64,000 nucleotides of DNA. Origin: Leptidea sinapis (lineage: Eukaryota; Arthropoda; Insecta; Lepidoptera; Pieridae). The translations under genes were made by a program, and so were the position numbers. The notes under the pieces are model-generated. The model searched no databases, was not told the origin of the DNA, and saw only the letters and a program-made list of their open reading frames with translations. Positions 52,970-63,780 of the stretch are shown in pieces. The stretch spans positions 9,882,501 through 9,946,500 of the forward strand of contig NC_066288.1 in NCBI RefSeq assembly GCF_905404315.1. Reading direction: 5' to 3'. Numbering within the stretch: position 1 is the first letter of the stretch; each line of letters begins with the position of its first letter.

Positions 52970-53218
52970 ATTTAACTTTTTAAGGATTAAAACGCGTGTA
53001 ATTGTAACTGTGTTTTTACATTAGATTTTTGCGTAAAGTTTTTTATTTTAGTCAACCCGACGTTTCAAGACCATTTCAGATCTCGTTTTCAGGGGGACAG
53101 CAGATGAAAATTATTATTGAAAATTATGATTTTAAATAAAAATAAAAAAATGTAGCTTTCGCGCAAAAATGTAATGTTAAACACAGTTGTTACACGTATT
53201 TTAATCCTTTAAAATTGT
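52970..53218. mobile_element. MITE/foldback with ~65 bp inverted repeats
   Basis: The left arm AAGGATTAAAACGCGTGTAA...AACTGTGTTTTTACATTAGATTTTTGCG matches the reverse complement of the right arm AAAGGATTAAAATACGTGTAACAACTGTGTTTAACATTACATTTTTGCG. The centre has CCCGACGTTTCAAGACC. No coding capacity. Confidence 0.75.
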
Positions 53219-53464
53219 TTTATTTAAATTTCAAGATATTAAACACAGCTAGATAACGAAGGAAGTGTGAGGAAGGTGAAGGCAGATGTGAGATGTTTCA
53301 GCTGCCCTTTGCCGGAACAATCAAAGTGCACGTCATCGCCATCATTATTGTCGTGTGATATTGTTGTGAAGACAACCAACATCGCAGGTACTCCTTCTAT
53401 GTCCAACACGCAGTTAACAGAGGTTTGGTTGGCAGCTGGCTTTTCTTGTAATTATATTTTTACA

Positions 53465-53883
53465 CTAGCTGACCCAGCAAACGTTGTATTGCCATATAAA
53501 GTAATAAAAAAAATTCAATAATAGAAATTTTTGGGATATAAAAAACATATGACAGCCGATTCTCAGACCTACTAAATATATCGTAAATAAAATTTATCGT
53601 ACTACAATAATCATTATATTCGATTGCCATCTTGCAACTCTATTGCGTATCTGTGGATGGAAGAGAACAATATAAAATCGCGATACAAAAATAGGTGTTG
53701 ATCGTAGACCGTTTAAAAAAAAAATTAAGGGCGAACAACCCTTATCAATCAGGGGTATGAAAAATAAATAGTAGCCGATTCTCAGACCTACTGAATATGC
53801 ATATAAAATTTGGTAAAATCAGTAAAGTCGTTTTGGAGGAGTACGGTTACTAACATTGTGACACGAGAATTTTATATATAAGA
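53465..53883 (-). mobile_element. Complete non-autonomous Helitron, reverse
   Basis: 419 bp on the minus strand. The 5' end is A|TCTTATATATAAAATTCTCGTGTCAC (complement of 53884 downward) and the 3' end is ...CAATACAACGTTTGCTGGGTCAGCTAG|T (complement of 53465). Both termini and the A/T host junction are intact. It has no coding sequence and would need a Rep/helicase supplied elsewhere. Confidence 0.8.
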
Positions 53884-54327
53884 TAAACCTCATTTTACTG
53901 CAGAGACTATTTTCTAGGAGTAAAATAACAGAAAGAGCCAAAGAAATCTGCATCCTTTCCCCGATCAGTTCCAAGGATATTAGAAATCTAATATTTGCCT
54001 TGATAAGATGTCTTCACTCGCTCATTCATTATCGGCAAAATCTTTCAGGCACTTGCAAAACTTCTAAAAGCGTCAGCAGTGGTTTGCAAGCTTAACTTTG
54101 TTTTTTACCAACGCAATTTTATAAAATTGGAAATTTCTCCCCTCCATCCGCTTGTGTAGGGGCTATGAATCTGTACAGTTTATTCATAAGGAATCGAAAT
54201 ATTTACAAGTTTAAATCTCACTAAAAATTACGAAATTTCCTGTAACGAGAGAGAGTCCAACAGCTCTACATCTTTTTAAGGATACTTCTATCTATATTTC
54301 GTTAAGATCGTTCTAAATCTTATAATG
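53884..54327. other. No recognised feature
   Basis: No gene or repeat identified. Confidence 0.35.
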
Positions 54328-54632
54328 ATTTTTTTTTTATTAAAATAAGAGACGAGACGAACAATTCGACCTGCTCATTATTATATATCTATATATCATT
54401 CAGTCCCTGTCAGGGTTCTTGAAAACCCCATTAATTCTGAGCGGCACTACAATAATTGCGCTTGTCACCTTGAGACATAAGATGATAAGTCTAATTTGGC
54501 CAGTAATTTCACTAGCTACGGCGCACTTGAGGCCGAAACACAGTAATGCTAACACATTACTGCTTCACGGCAGAAATAGGCGCCGTTGTGGTACCCATAA
54601 TCTAGCCGGCATCCTGTGCAAAGAAGCCTCGA
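54328..54632 (-). mobile_element. Family A SINE-like repeat, copy 7
   Basis: Reverse orientation, T-run at left and CATCCTGTGCAAAGAAGCCTC at right. The block after GACCTGCTCATTA is replaced by an AT-rich stretch. It faces copy 8 head to head, ~45 bp apart. Confidence 0.75.
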
Positions 54633-54675
54633 TAATCGACAGCGTGATTGCGTTACTGTGAACCATCATTATAAT

Positions 54676-54996
54676 ACCTACCAGTGGGGGGCTCCTTTGC
54701 ACAGGATGCCGGCTAGATTATGGGTAGCACAACGGTGCCTATTTCTACCGTGAACCAGTAATGTGTAAGCATTACTGTGTTTGGGGCTGAAGGGCGCCGA
54801 AGCTAGTGAAATTACTGGGCAAACGAGACTCAACATCTTATGTCTCAAGGTGACGAGCGCAATCGTAATGTCGCTCAGAATGTTTGGATTATTTTTTCAA
54901 GAATCTGGAGCGGAACTGCATTGTAATGGGCAGGGCCTATCAATTATTATCAGCTGGACGTCCTGCTCGTCTCATCCCTTATTTTCATAAAAAAAT
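54676..54996 (+). mobile_element. Family A SINE-like repeat, copy 8
   Basis: Full-length forward copy from ACCAGTGGGGGGCTCC to CTCATCCCTTATTTTCATAAAAAAATAATG. With copy 7 it makes a ~670 bp imperfect palindrome. Confidence 0.78.
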
Positions 54997-55029
54997 AATG
55001 CAAGCTATGAGAATGGCTGTTAAGTTTGG

Positions 55030-55655
55030 CGAAATGTAACTGGGACTACTACAAAAAACTGTTATATACACTGTGGTTTTTCATCGTCGTCAGCAGAAGA
55101 AGCTGACGCCGAAGATATTTCACCTCCTGCATAATGGAATATAGTGGTTTCTGAGTCAGGAATACAATTTGTTACATGAGATGATGAACTTATGACTACT
55201 GGGTAATTATCTGATGACGAAATTATCAATTCAGTAGCTCAAAAAACTGATAGTAATGATTGAGATGACATAGAAGACTCGAATAATAATAATGCGCTCC
55301 ATGGGCTATTCCATCAAAGAGGCAAGAACCGCATTAAAAACATTACGGATTTTTAGCTTTCTCCAGCACTAGAAAAACAAGAATATATACTGTGCCTTCT
55401 ATACCTTAGACAATGCTATAGATAGAGAACAAACAAAAAAAAATTTGTCTTTTTTTAATGCCATGTTTTTAAGGATGTTTTGAAATAATGCTGATTTATA
55501 ATAAAAAAAAAATATGTAAGAATGAATGTCAACCTCTTTAACTAAATCAAAATCCACCTAAGTCGAAAACCTCTATAAGTCGAAAACTCTATAACTTGAT
55601 TTTTTTGGTGTGTCCCTTGATGTTCAACTTATAGAGGTTCTACGTACTATTAAAT
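55030..55655 (+). pseudogene. pogo/Tigger-like DNA transposon remnant
   Basis: Near 55620-55650 and 55566-55600 the sequence carries paired ACCTCTATAAGTCGAAAA / CTTATAGAGGTTCTAC words, like pogo/Tigger termini. Upstream, plus-strand words DDEIINSVAQKTD (~55217-55255) recall the acidic C-terminus of such transposases. Stops interrupt everything, and the left end is not identified. Assignment is by memory of the family and is tentative. Confidence 0.4.
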
Positions 55656-55673
55656 AGTTTTGGTATCTTTACC

Positions 55674-55860
55674 TCACAAATACTTTTTAATAATTCTTTT
55701 GAATTTGGTAACACATTTGCTTTGTACTTTTTCTGGGATCATGTTGTTAAAGCATATACATCGCCCAATAAAAGACTCAACCAAGTAGTAGGTATAGAAG
55801 GCTATGTTTGTTCCTCGTGTAAACGGTATGATTGTCACAGTTTCTAGAAAATTCATTTCA
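55674..55860 (-). pseudogene. LINE ORF2 C-terminal fragment
   Basis: A minus-strand frame with IAFYTYYLVESFIGRCICFNNMIPEKVQ and VTKFKRIIKKYL matches the tail region of the LINE at 37.7 kb (GKCIHFYNKVPATVQ, INKFKCFIKKWL) but belongs to a different subfamily. Confidence 0.65.
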
Positions 55861-56960
55861 CACGTACACGTATAATTATCTGGTTTAGAGTCTGTTCATA
55901 TAAATACACAAATTAATAGGGATAAGGTCCGCAGAAGTCGCCCCAAAATAACGTACGTAACAGGAGATGTTAGATTCATAAAACTATTTATTAAAATATT
56001 TTGTTTGTTTGTCTATGAGCACAACAAATACATTTGATAACAAACAGAATGTGTTCACAATGTGACAGCTCAGCTTATCGTGTCAATCGCAGCACATTTG
56101 GTACACGACTCGTGTTTCACCGCCGCGCTGGTGAGGTGAGGGGGCCGGGGACGGTCGACACATAATAGTCCAGGCGCCCGGTACCAATTATTATATTTAG
56201 TTATTAGAGGAGGGTCCATATCCATTTAATGTTGTGACGGTGAGTGACGCCCGCTCCGCTCGTTAGCGGCCGCAGCTGTTACCGTACACAATGCTTCGAG
56301 TTACATTGGCTTGCCTCTGATAATAACATGTTTATAATATATTTGTACAAACTATACTTTTATAATTAATAGCACTAAATATTTACGGCCTTACAAATAA
56401 AGTTATTTATAATAACTTTATTACATTTTATAATAACTTAATTACACCTGAGAATAAACCAAGAATATGCAAAATGTTTACAAATAGACGTTTTGCTTAT
56501 GATTGGTTTATTCGGACGTATAACGTTTCCCGCGTTGTTTGCATGACATTCGGAAATCTCCATAATTATTATTGTATTGTCAGTGATATAGTCATTTATA
56601 TACTATATAACATTATAACATTTTTTATACTCTTGGATTATTCTCACGTATAACTTAATACCAAGTTTATTTGTAGGGCCGTTAAGATTTTCCACTTTCG
56701 TAATTTTTTGTTACATTATTTTTGTGATAGATTTAGTTTTATACTTTAGTTGAACATAGCACCTGTGCTGTGTTTTCATTGCAAACTTTGATTTTATATA
56801 AACACAGACACCTAATTTTGTAAGTTAATTACTCGATACAACCTTCATTGTGAGAACACAATAAACAGAAGTTTAGCGCCAATCTTTGCGCCTCATGCGA
56901 AGTTAATGAGAGGATCTCAAATTTAAACGAAAACAATAAAATAAAATAATTTTAGCAAAA
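55861..56960. other. No gene; GC-richer patch 56090-56300
   Basis: The patch (CCGCCGCGCTGGTGAGGTGAGGGGGCCGGGG-type sequence, GTTAGCGGCCGCAGC) matches no repeat here. The remainder is AT-rich. Confidence 0.35.
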
Positions 56961-56961
56961 A

Positions 56962-57165
56962 ACAACTAACTTCAAAAAAAAAATTCCGAAACAATAGATA
57001 TATTATGCACTAAAAAATTTGCAATTTTATAATTATTATTCGAATCAACTAGAATTAGATTAATTAATTAGATTGTATAAAAATACGCAATTCTTTTTAA
57101 TATTTTAGTGCATATTATATCTATTGTTTTAGAGTAGTTTTTTTGAAGTTGGTCGTTTTTTTTAA
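56962..57165. mobile_element. MITE with ~70 bp inverted repeats
   Basis: The left ACTTCAAAAAAAAAATTCCGAAACAATAGATATATTATGCACTAAAA mirrors the right TTTTAGTGCATATTATATCTATTGTTTTAGAGTAGTTTTTTTGAAGT. The centre is AT-rich and non-coding. Confidence 0.8.
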
Positions 57166-57299
57166 AAACATTTTCTATCTTTTGTGAATCTGAAGAACCT
57201 ACACTAATTAATAGTTTATCTAAATATGTGTAGACCTACAAAATTTTACAATGTACAAATGAACGTAAGCGAATTGTTATTTGATTACAAATAGTTAGA

Positions 57300-57730
57300 A
57301 ATTCTGCCATAGATCGCACCCTTACTAGCACGGCACACGATTCACGAAGCCGCCACTAGCTGCTTACTTCCGAACTCTTCCTTCAATCCCTGAAGCTGTA
57401 ACTCGATACACTAGTGTTTGTTTACATTCGTTAAGGAATCATTGAATACTCAAAACAAACACATAAACATTGAGAAGGGATCTCAATCAATCGATGTAAT
57501 TCGATATGGTGAGTGAAGACAAGAACGATCGGAACTTATCGGTATCGATGACGGATAAACGATCCGTGGCGGGACAAAACGCAGGAAGCGAGCGGGCCTG
57601 TCACTGTCAAACGTCACTGACAATCGCTTCGTACTATCCCGCGCTTTTCACGCAATTCGAATTAAACCTTTTTATAAAATTCAAAGCAGACCCCAAACCC
57701 ACAAAAAATGTAATTACACCGAAGAGGTAA
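57300..57730 (+). CDS. Unclassified low-repeat stretch with a 74-codon ORF
   Basis: An ATG at 57506 opens 74 codons ending TAA 57728-57730. The protein is hydrophilic in its first 30 residues (MVSEDKNDRN...) and then has SLTIASYYPALFTQF. No domain is recognised. The surrounding sequence is GC-richer than average, is not a known repeat, and has ATCGAT words (57490 and 57540). Note ATG|GTGAGT at the start also looks like a splice donor. It could be a host exon, a regulatory stretch or chance. I give it low confidence. Confidence 0.15.
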
Positions 57731-57824
57731 TCATAAGTAGGTAATAATGGGAATGATATTATATAGATATAATATATTTATACATAACTGCCGTTGGGGC
57801 ACAATCACAAATAAAGTCCACGAA

Positions 57825-57998
57825 TGTTGACCATGTACCGGAAGACGCAGTGTTGGTAGGCCCCCAAGACAAAATGGGCCGACGATCTGTTCAAGATCGC
57901 CGAAATACGTTGGATGAGGGCAGAGCAGGACCGATCGTTGTGGAAATCTTTGGGGGAGGCCTTTGTCCAGCAGTGGACGTCTTCCGGCTGGTGATGAT
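57825..57998 (+). pseudogene. RTE-type LINE 3' end
   Basis: Plus-strand words of the RTE tail: RRRVGRPP-like (broken), then a frame reading around RSLWKSLGEAFVQQWTSSG, followed by the GGTGATGATGATACAG-type 3' end. Several frame changes. Same family group as 32.64 kb. Confidence 0.65.
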
Positions 57999-58369
57999 GA
58001 TACAGATATATGATATGTCAACAAAAATAGGAAAATAAGACAACTTTAATAGGAATCTAGATATTTTTATGTACTTTTTATGTAACGATTTTTGTACATC
58101 TTGATGTTTTACTGTTACTTTTTATTTTGCCGTTTTGGTGAGAATGGTGCAATATCTGAAGGTACGCTAACATCCCACTATGCCGTACAGTACCTTGGCA
58201 GTTTGATATAACCGGCCCGGTACGTTAGCTAGCCGTTTCCTCTTCAATCACAGCATCAGCTTTATTGCGATCTAATTGCATTTGTTCCACGCGGGGACTC
58301 TGGTTATCAATGTATTATTCTTTGATCATTTATACGTCTAGATAGATTATGGAAGCTGTAAAAACGTCG

Positions 58370-58560
58370 ATAAAAATTGAATTTAGAACTAACCTCTATT
58401 TTGACAAATTCACGCACCCTAACACAAAGAGTCATACAAATCGGGTGCGTAAGACGTAGCTTGTCACGAACATTAAACTATTATTCCTGGCTTTTCAGTT
58501 GTCTCACAGCAAGACCCTCTATCTAGACGTATAAATTATTTAATAAGTATAATGTTGACA
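58370..58560. repeat. Dispersed repeat, related to 32.1 kb
   Basis: Shares AACCTCTATTTT and TCACAGCAAGACCCTCTATCTAGACGTATAAATTAT with 32060-32290. Confidence 0.5.
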
Positions 58561-58869
58561 CCGATTGAAAAAACAAATGAAAGTCCAATAATTGCAAGTA
58601 ACATATATTTTGTTGTATGGCATGTAATACTAACTTCATTTTGAAACCTTGCGTCAAGGAAGTTTAATTATAAACCTACACCAAAACGGCAATCTATACT
58701 ATTATTAAACGAGCTTCTAATTATTAATTAAATAGGTTGTAGAAGTCAGTGAGCTCAAGAAAATCTCTAAGATCCGACTTAAATCTTAACAATATCTTTA
58801 GATTGATAGATTTGATTGTTATTTGATACGATCCAACTCAAAAACAACCCCACCGATTTAAAAAAATAT

Positions 58870-59092
58870 TTCATCACAAACTTTTAACCACGACTTCGTT
58901 CGCGTGGAATAGTTAATTTGGGCAGAATTTTTAATTTTTTTGAATACAAACTTCCATCCCTTATTTCAACCCGTTCATGCCCTTTATACAAAAAATGGTA
59001 GCCTATGTCCTTACAAGCTCTAGTCTATCTCTGTACCGAATTGCATCAGAACGTACATTCACATTTATAATATTAGAAGGGATTACATACAT
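58870..59092. repeat. Dispersed repeat (LINE or Helitron terminal type)
   Basis: It contains ACGACTTCGTTCGCGTGG and ends CATTCACATTTATAATATTAGAAGGGATT, a terminal block widespread in Lepidoptera. No coding sequence. Confidence 0.45.
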
Positions 59093-59282
59093 CTTTACCT
59101 AGTAGTAACAATGACAATCTTATATTTTCAGAAAAAAATTGAGATCCTTACCTAAATTGGAATAACTTTTTCCAAGGCATTAAAATGTTGCCTGTAAAAG
59201 TCATTAGTTTGCCTGCGCTACATATTGACGACTTATAAATAGTTTTCCGTATAATAATAGTAATCACGATTTCTTGAACAAT

Positions 59283-59525
59283 CGCTGGGATGGCCCTTAA
59301 AGCTTTTATGTATATTATGAAGCCTACTGGAATGAGATACAAGCAATCCCTTATTTCTAGTGTTACAATAATGAAAATCACTATTAAGAGTAAAAAGGTG
59401 ACAAATATTGTGAACGTATATTAATGTTTCATAAATGTCCCATATTATCCCACATAATCCCATCCCATATAAATGAACAGTCATAATATTAATTTAATTA
59501 TATATTTTTTTTAAGAGACTGTCTA
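59283..59525 (-). pseudogene. LINE ORF2 C-terminal fragment
   Basis: Minus-strand frame with LNSDFHYCNTRNKGLLVSHSSRLHNIHKSFKG, close to the 37.66-38.13 kb copy. A ~60 bp change near 59440 disrupts it. It ends at the GACTGTCT block. Confidence 0.75.
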
Positions 59526-60430
59526 GACTATTGATATTGATATTATCTATATCCTTTGGTGTCTTCTATCTTTGGTGACTAGCGAATCCGACTTTCTTAG
59601 AAAACTACCGAGTGCATTTGGGCACCGACATAATTATAAGTGATGGCCGCAGGTGGACGAGCCTTAATTTCGTCAAGTTTTCGATCGAGGATACTCACGT
59701 GCCCTAACTGATATAAATATAATTACAAAAGTTATAATTAATACGCAACATAAAGTATATTTTTATAATAAAACGGACGAAACGTAAATAATACGTAACA
59801 CAAAAAATTATACCTAATAAAATATGTGTTAACGTTACTAACGCCGACATAATCTTAACCACACTTTGTCTCGGTGATCCTGGCTGGAAATAAATACAAA
59901 AATACCACATCGTCATTGGTCCCCAAATGAGTGAAATAATTTAGGTTCATGAAGGTATTGATGTAAGTAGATAAGAATAACATTGATAATCTCCGTTACA
60001 AGTATTGCTGTTAAGAATTGTATTTGTAATGTAAAAATATTATTTATTTATTTATTAGGCACTTTAACAGAATACAATTATATTAATACATTTACAAATA
60101 TAAACTTAGCATTATTTACAATTCTAATATGCACACACATAAGAGAAATAATTTAATGTTACGATTAGATCACTATAACCGACAAGTTTTTATTGCATGG
60201 GCTTTGCGTCTACACACAGCATCTTAGGAGTCTCGCAGGCTAGTCTTTTAATGAATTATGTTTTATAACTAAGTACAAATGAAGGTTAATGTGAAAATTA
60301 AATTACTATTCTTATAGTTTATAGTATGACTTAAAACTATGTTAGTGTTTTATTTTTAAATGAGTGTTGTTGAAAGTTCAACAATGAAAGCAAATATCAG
60401 CCGTCGAGGTGAACTTCGAATGATATCCGT
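59526..60430. other. No gene; probable LINE 3' UTR in reverse near 60.04-60.3 kb
   Basis: 60038-60300 starts ATTTATTTATTTATTAGGCACTTTAACAGAATACAATTATATTAAT, the complement of a LINE tail with TTTA repeats. The rest is unrecognised. The ORF 59704-59916 is low-complexity. Confidence 0.4.
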
Positions 60431-60709
60431 ACCCAGTGGGAGGCTCGTTTGCACAGGATGCCGACTAGATTATAGACTACTAGACTACTAGATACCACAA
60501 CGGCGGCAGGGCGCCGTAGCTAGTGAAATTACTGGGCAAATGAGACTTAACATCTTATGTCTCAAGGTGACAACCGCAATTGTAGTTCCACTCAGAATTT
60601 TTGGGTTTTACAAGAATCCTGAGCGGCACTACATTACTGATCAGGGCGTACCAATAACCATCAGCTGAACGTCCTGCTCGTCTCGTCCCTTATTAAAATA
60701 AAAAAAACC
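60431..60709 (+). mobile_element. Family A SINE-like repeat, copy 9
   Basis: Forward copy with an internal deletion (CGGCGGCAGGGCGCCGTAGC lacks ~55 bp) and a local triplication of a GACTACTA unit at 60474-60494. The A-rich tail ends ~60708. Confidence 0.75.
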
Positions 60710-61914
60710 TTCTGACTAAAAAATACTCCTGACAACACAATTACCGTGAACATAATTATCAAAATGTCAGGATGAAAAAAATATAATAGAACAAAAAATT
60801 TAATGTATTATTTACGATATGAGTGTTTTAGTTCTTAAAGAAAATATTTCATTTAAAAGAATTGAAGTGACACGCAGGCAGGTGCCGCCGCACTGGCTGC
60901 CTCGGCCCCAGCACGGGTGTCGGCTGTCGAGTCACGACCATTGTGCTCGACCATTGTTCTGTGATTGACCATCAAAGTGCATTGTGTTGCGCGCACCCGC
61001 CAATACGACCTCTCACTCCATTGTCACAAGAACCACACTAGCATAGCATTACTCGACGTCCAAAAACTTTATTCTGTCACAATATTTTGCTTGTCTTGAC
61101 GTCATTATCGTTGGTGAGACATTGTTGATGGCTTGTGAATGAAGTTGTCGGATTAGTGTCCGGTAGAGGCTTTGTATCGCCACTCGTTGAAGTGTCACTG
61201 TTTGTAATGGGATTAGATGTATTCTATAAGGACATCCAATTATTATTGTCAATTATTGACATATTGAATAAAATTTTATTTAAAGTAAAAATCTTTTGAA
61301 TTTATTTTGTGGGCGAGTCTTAGACGAACGTGTTCAATTGGTTTGGTGTTTTTATCATCGGCGTGGATAATGATGTAATACAATAATCGCCACATTCCAA
61401 AGGCAATATACGCACTGCTTGTATTCATTAATAGTTTGTTTTAAAATGTAGACTAAGCCTGAATATGCTACGTACGGAGAGCGAGCGATCGTCGTGACGT
61501 CAGTCGTAGCGGGTCGCGTTATTTGCTACGCGAGCGTACCTACCGACCTACGGTAGCGCAGCTTTACAGCCCGAATGAAAGAATATTTTCCTTTTGAATC
61601 GCATCCTCTCCATCGCGGCAATTTAACTACGAACGACAAATTTTCAATGCGCTCGTTTGTGGGGTGCTTGTATAAAAAAAGAAAATAACTGTTTGGCTAA
61701 ATTAAAAATACATTGTTTTTAATAGGCTGTTCTTTGTTTATTGTTTGAAGAGGAAAGACTAAAAATATAAGTAAATATAATAAATACACTAAAAATCAAA
61801 TTTTCCCTTTGACTCGTTCTATTTTCTCAAGTTACATACAAGGAACTGTCACATGAAGCAAGTTTTGAAAGTGTACGTGACTTTTATTAAATATTTTTGA
61901 CTAATTCTTATACA
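60710..61914. other. No gene; GC-richer patches 60.87-61.03 and 61.47-61.62 kb
   Basis: Two patches with many CpG (GCAGGTGCCGCCGCACTGGC; GGAGAGCGAGCGATCGTCGTGACGTC, the latter with a TGACGTCA CRE-type site at 61495-61502). No ORF or repeat explains them. Candidate regulatory DNA. Confidence 0.35.
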
Positions 61915-62112
61915 AATTATCTTGCCTCAAACTAGGCATTGTATGAACTATGGGTGCAATATAATTACATAAACATACATAAATATATCTAAGCCTAATT
62001 TACCTTATTTTAACTATCCATGACTCGGAAACAAACACCCATATTCATCATATAAGTAGGCAGGGTCACGAACCACTGGGCTGCATGGGTCGTCAAATAC
62101 AATATAATTTCA
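61915..62112 (-). mobile_element. tRNA-headed SINE, reverse
   Basis: Reverse copy of the 6.35 kb SINE. The tail side has TTGCCTCAAACTAGGCATTG, the body ATATTCATCATATAAGT, and the degraded tRNA head ends near CACGAACCACTGGGC. The B box is lost. Confidence 0.65.
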
Positions 62113-62273
62113 GATATTATTATCGGATCTATGGATATCAGTCTCAGAAACAAGGTTGCCGCCTGGTTGCTTTTCGCTGGATTCAGAACGGGACCCATTA
62201 GTTAAGTCACCGTCCGTGATCGCCAAGCCAACTTCATGCAACCTACTCCGTACGTTTGGCCCGTCCGGACACT

Positions 62274-62594
62274 TTTTTTATGGAAATAAGAGACGAGACG
62301 AGGAGGACGTTCAGCTGATGGTAGTTGACACGCCCTGCCAATTACAGTGCAATTACAATGCAGTGCCGCTCAAGATTATTGAAAAACCAAAAAATTCTGA
62401 GAGGCACTACAACTGCGCTCGTCACCTTGGGATATAAGATGTCATATCTCATTTGCCCAGTGATTTCACTAGTTACGACGCCCTTCATACCGACACACAG
62501 TAATGCTTATACATTTCTGCTTCATGGCAGAAATAGGCGCTGTTGTGGTACCTAACTAGGCGGCTTCCCGTGCAAAGGAGTGTCCCACTGGTAA
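62274..62594 (-). mobile_element. Family A SINE-like repeat, copy 10
   Basis: Full-length reverse copy, from TTTTTTTATGGAAATAAGAGACGAGACG to GTGCAAAGGAGTGTCCCACTGGT. An 11 bp ATTACAGTGCA/ATTACAATGCA duplication is present near 62340-62362. ORFs here are spurious. Confidence 0.78.
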
Positions 62595-63074
62595 AGCAGC
62601 AAGAGCCTGCACTAGTTACATCACTGAGGTACTGATTTATATTCTGGCGGTATTTTGAGAAAGCTTTCATGTCTTAGAGTAGTTATTGAATGTTAAGCTG
62701 AGTAAGATGAGGCTGTACCAGTCCAGCTGTGCAGGCGAACTCGCCATACTCATAGTGGTCGTATTTTGAAAATGTGTTAAGCAGCCTGATGAGATTTGAT
62801 TTTTTATTGTTGAATAATAGTGGTCGTAACACAGTTTAACCTATTGCATCCTCGAAAAAAATTTGTGTATCAATCACCGAAAAAAGCTCAAACACCATGA
62901 AATCAGGTTTCGATTAAACAAAGCTGACTATGACGAAATAATAAGTGAATAAAGTAACGTAAGACGACATGGTGACACACTTGTACAAAATACTTAGAGT
63001 TGTCTTTGCAAAAAATGTTCCAAAATCCAAATCACGCACTAAACATATCTAATGTGTTTCTCTGCTGCCTTAGT
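62595..63074. other. No recognised feature
   Basis: A TGGTCGTA(T/A)TTTGAA...TAGTGGTCGTAA repeat of a short motif occurs at 62756 and 62820. No gene. Confidence 0.35.
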
Positions 63075-63250
63075 CAAGGAAATCAAATCAAGTCAAAATC
63101 ACTTTATTCATGTAGGTCACGGAAATGACACTTATGCATGTTTAAAAGTTTTCTTTTCTTTTTTATAGCATCTGTCACTTCGGAAAGGGTTGAGCTTTAA
63201 TGAAAAGAAAAAGTGGCAAGAAACTTATTGCCACTCTTTAATATCAACAT
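63075..63250 (-). repeat. LINE 3' end fragment, reverse
   Basis: AAATCAAGTCAAAATCACTTTATTCATGTAGGTCACGGAAATGACACTTATG and AGTGGCAAGAAACTTATTGCCACTCTTT. Reverse counterpart of 44.96 and 50.7 kb. Confidence 0.65.
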
Positions 63251-63780
63251 TTACAGCTGCATCCCAAATCATACATCATACAAATAATTTCAGTTACAAT
63301 ATAATTTGTAAAGTTATGCAAATAAAATACGTAAAAACAAGAGTAATTGACTACAGTAATAATCAATCCACACACATCGTAAATAAATAAAGGTATTTTT
63401 CGAGGTAATAAAATATTAACGATTTTAAAATATAATAAATTTAATTTTAAAACCATGAAGCAGAGTTTCTGGTAACAGGATATCATGCCACCACAAGTAG
63501 CGCACATTCACGAGCATGACGCATGGGCCAGCCATCGCCTCCATTGACCATACTTTATGGAAGGGAACGACTCGTCCTACGCCGCGCCACAAACAGTTAC
63601 ATTTAAGCTAGCGCAACCAAATAACAAAACAAACAGAAAAAGAATGTTTATCTACAAAATATAAAGCAATACTTAGTAAATACCTCTACTTACAATTTGT
63701 CAATTTTGCTTATAGTATAATTTATAATTACAATTATTATATTCTATTATGAGTAATAAAAGCTCATATCCTTTAGAACA
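63251..63780. other. No recognised feature
   Basis: AT-rich sequence. A GC-richer 100 bp near 63490-63600 is unclassified. Confidence 0.35.
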
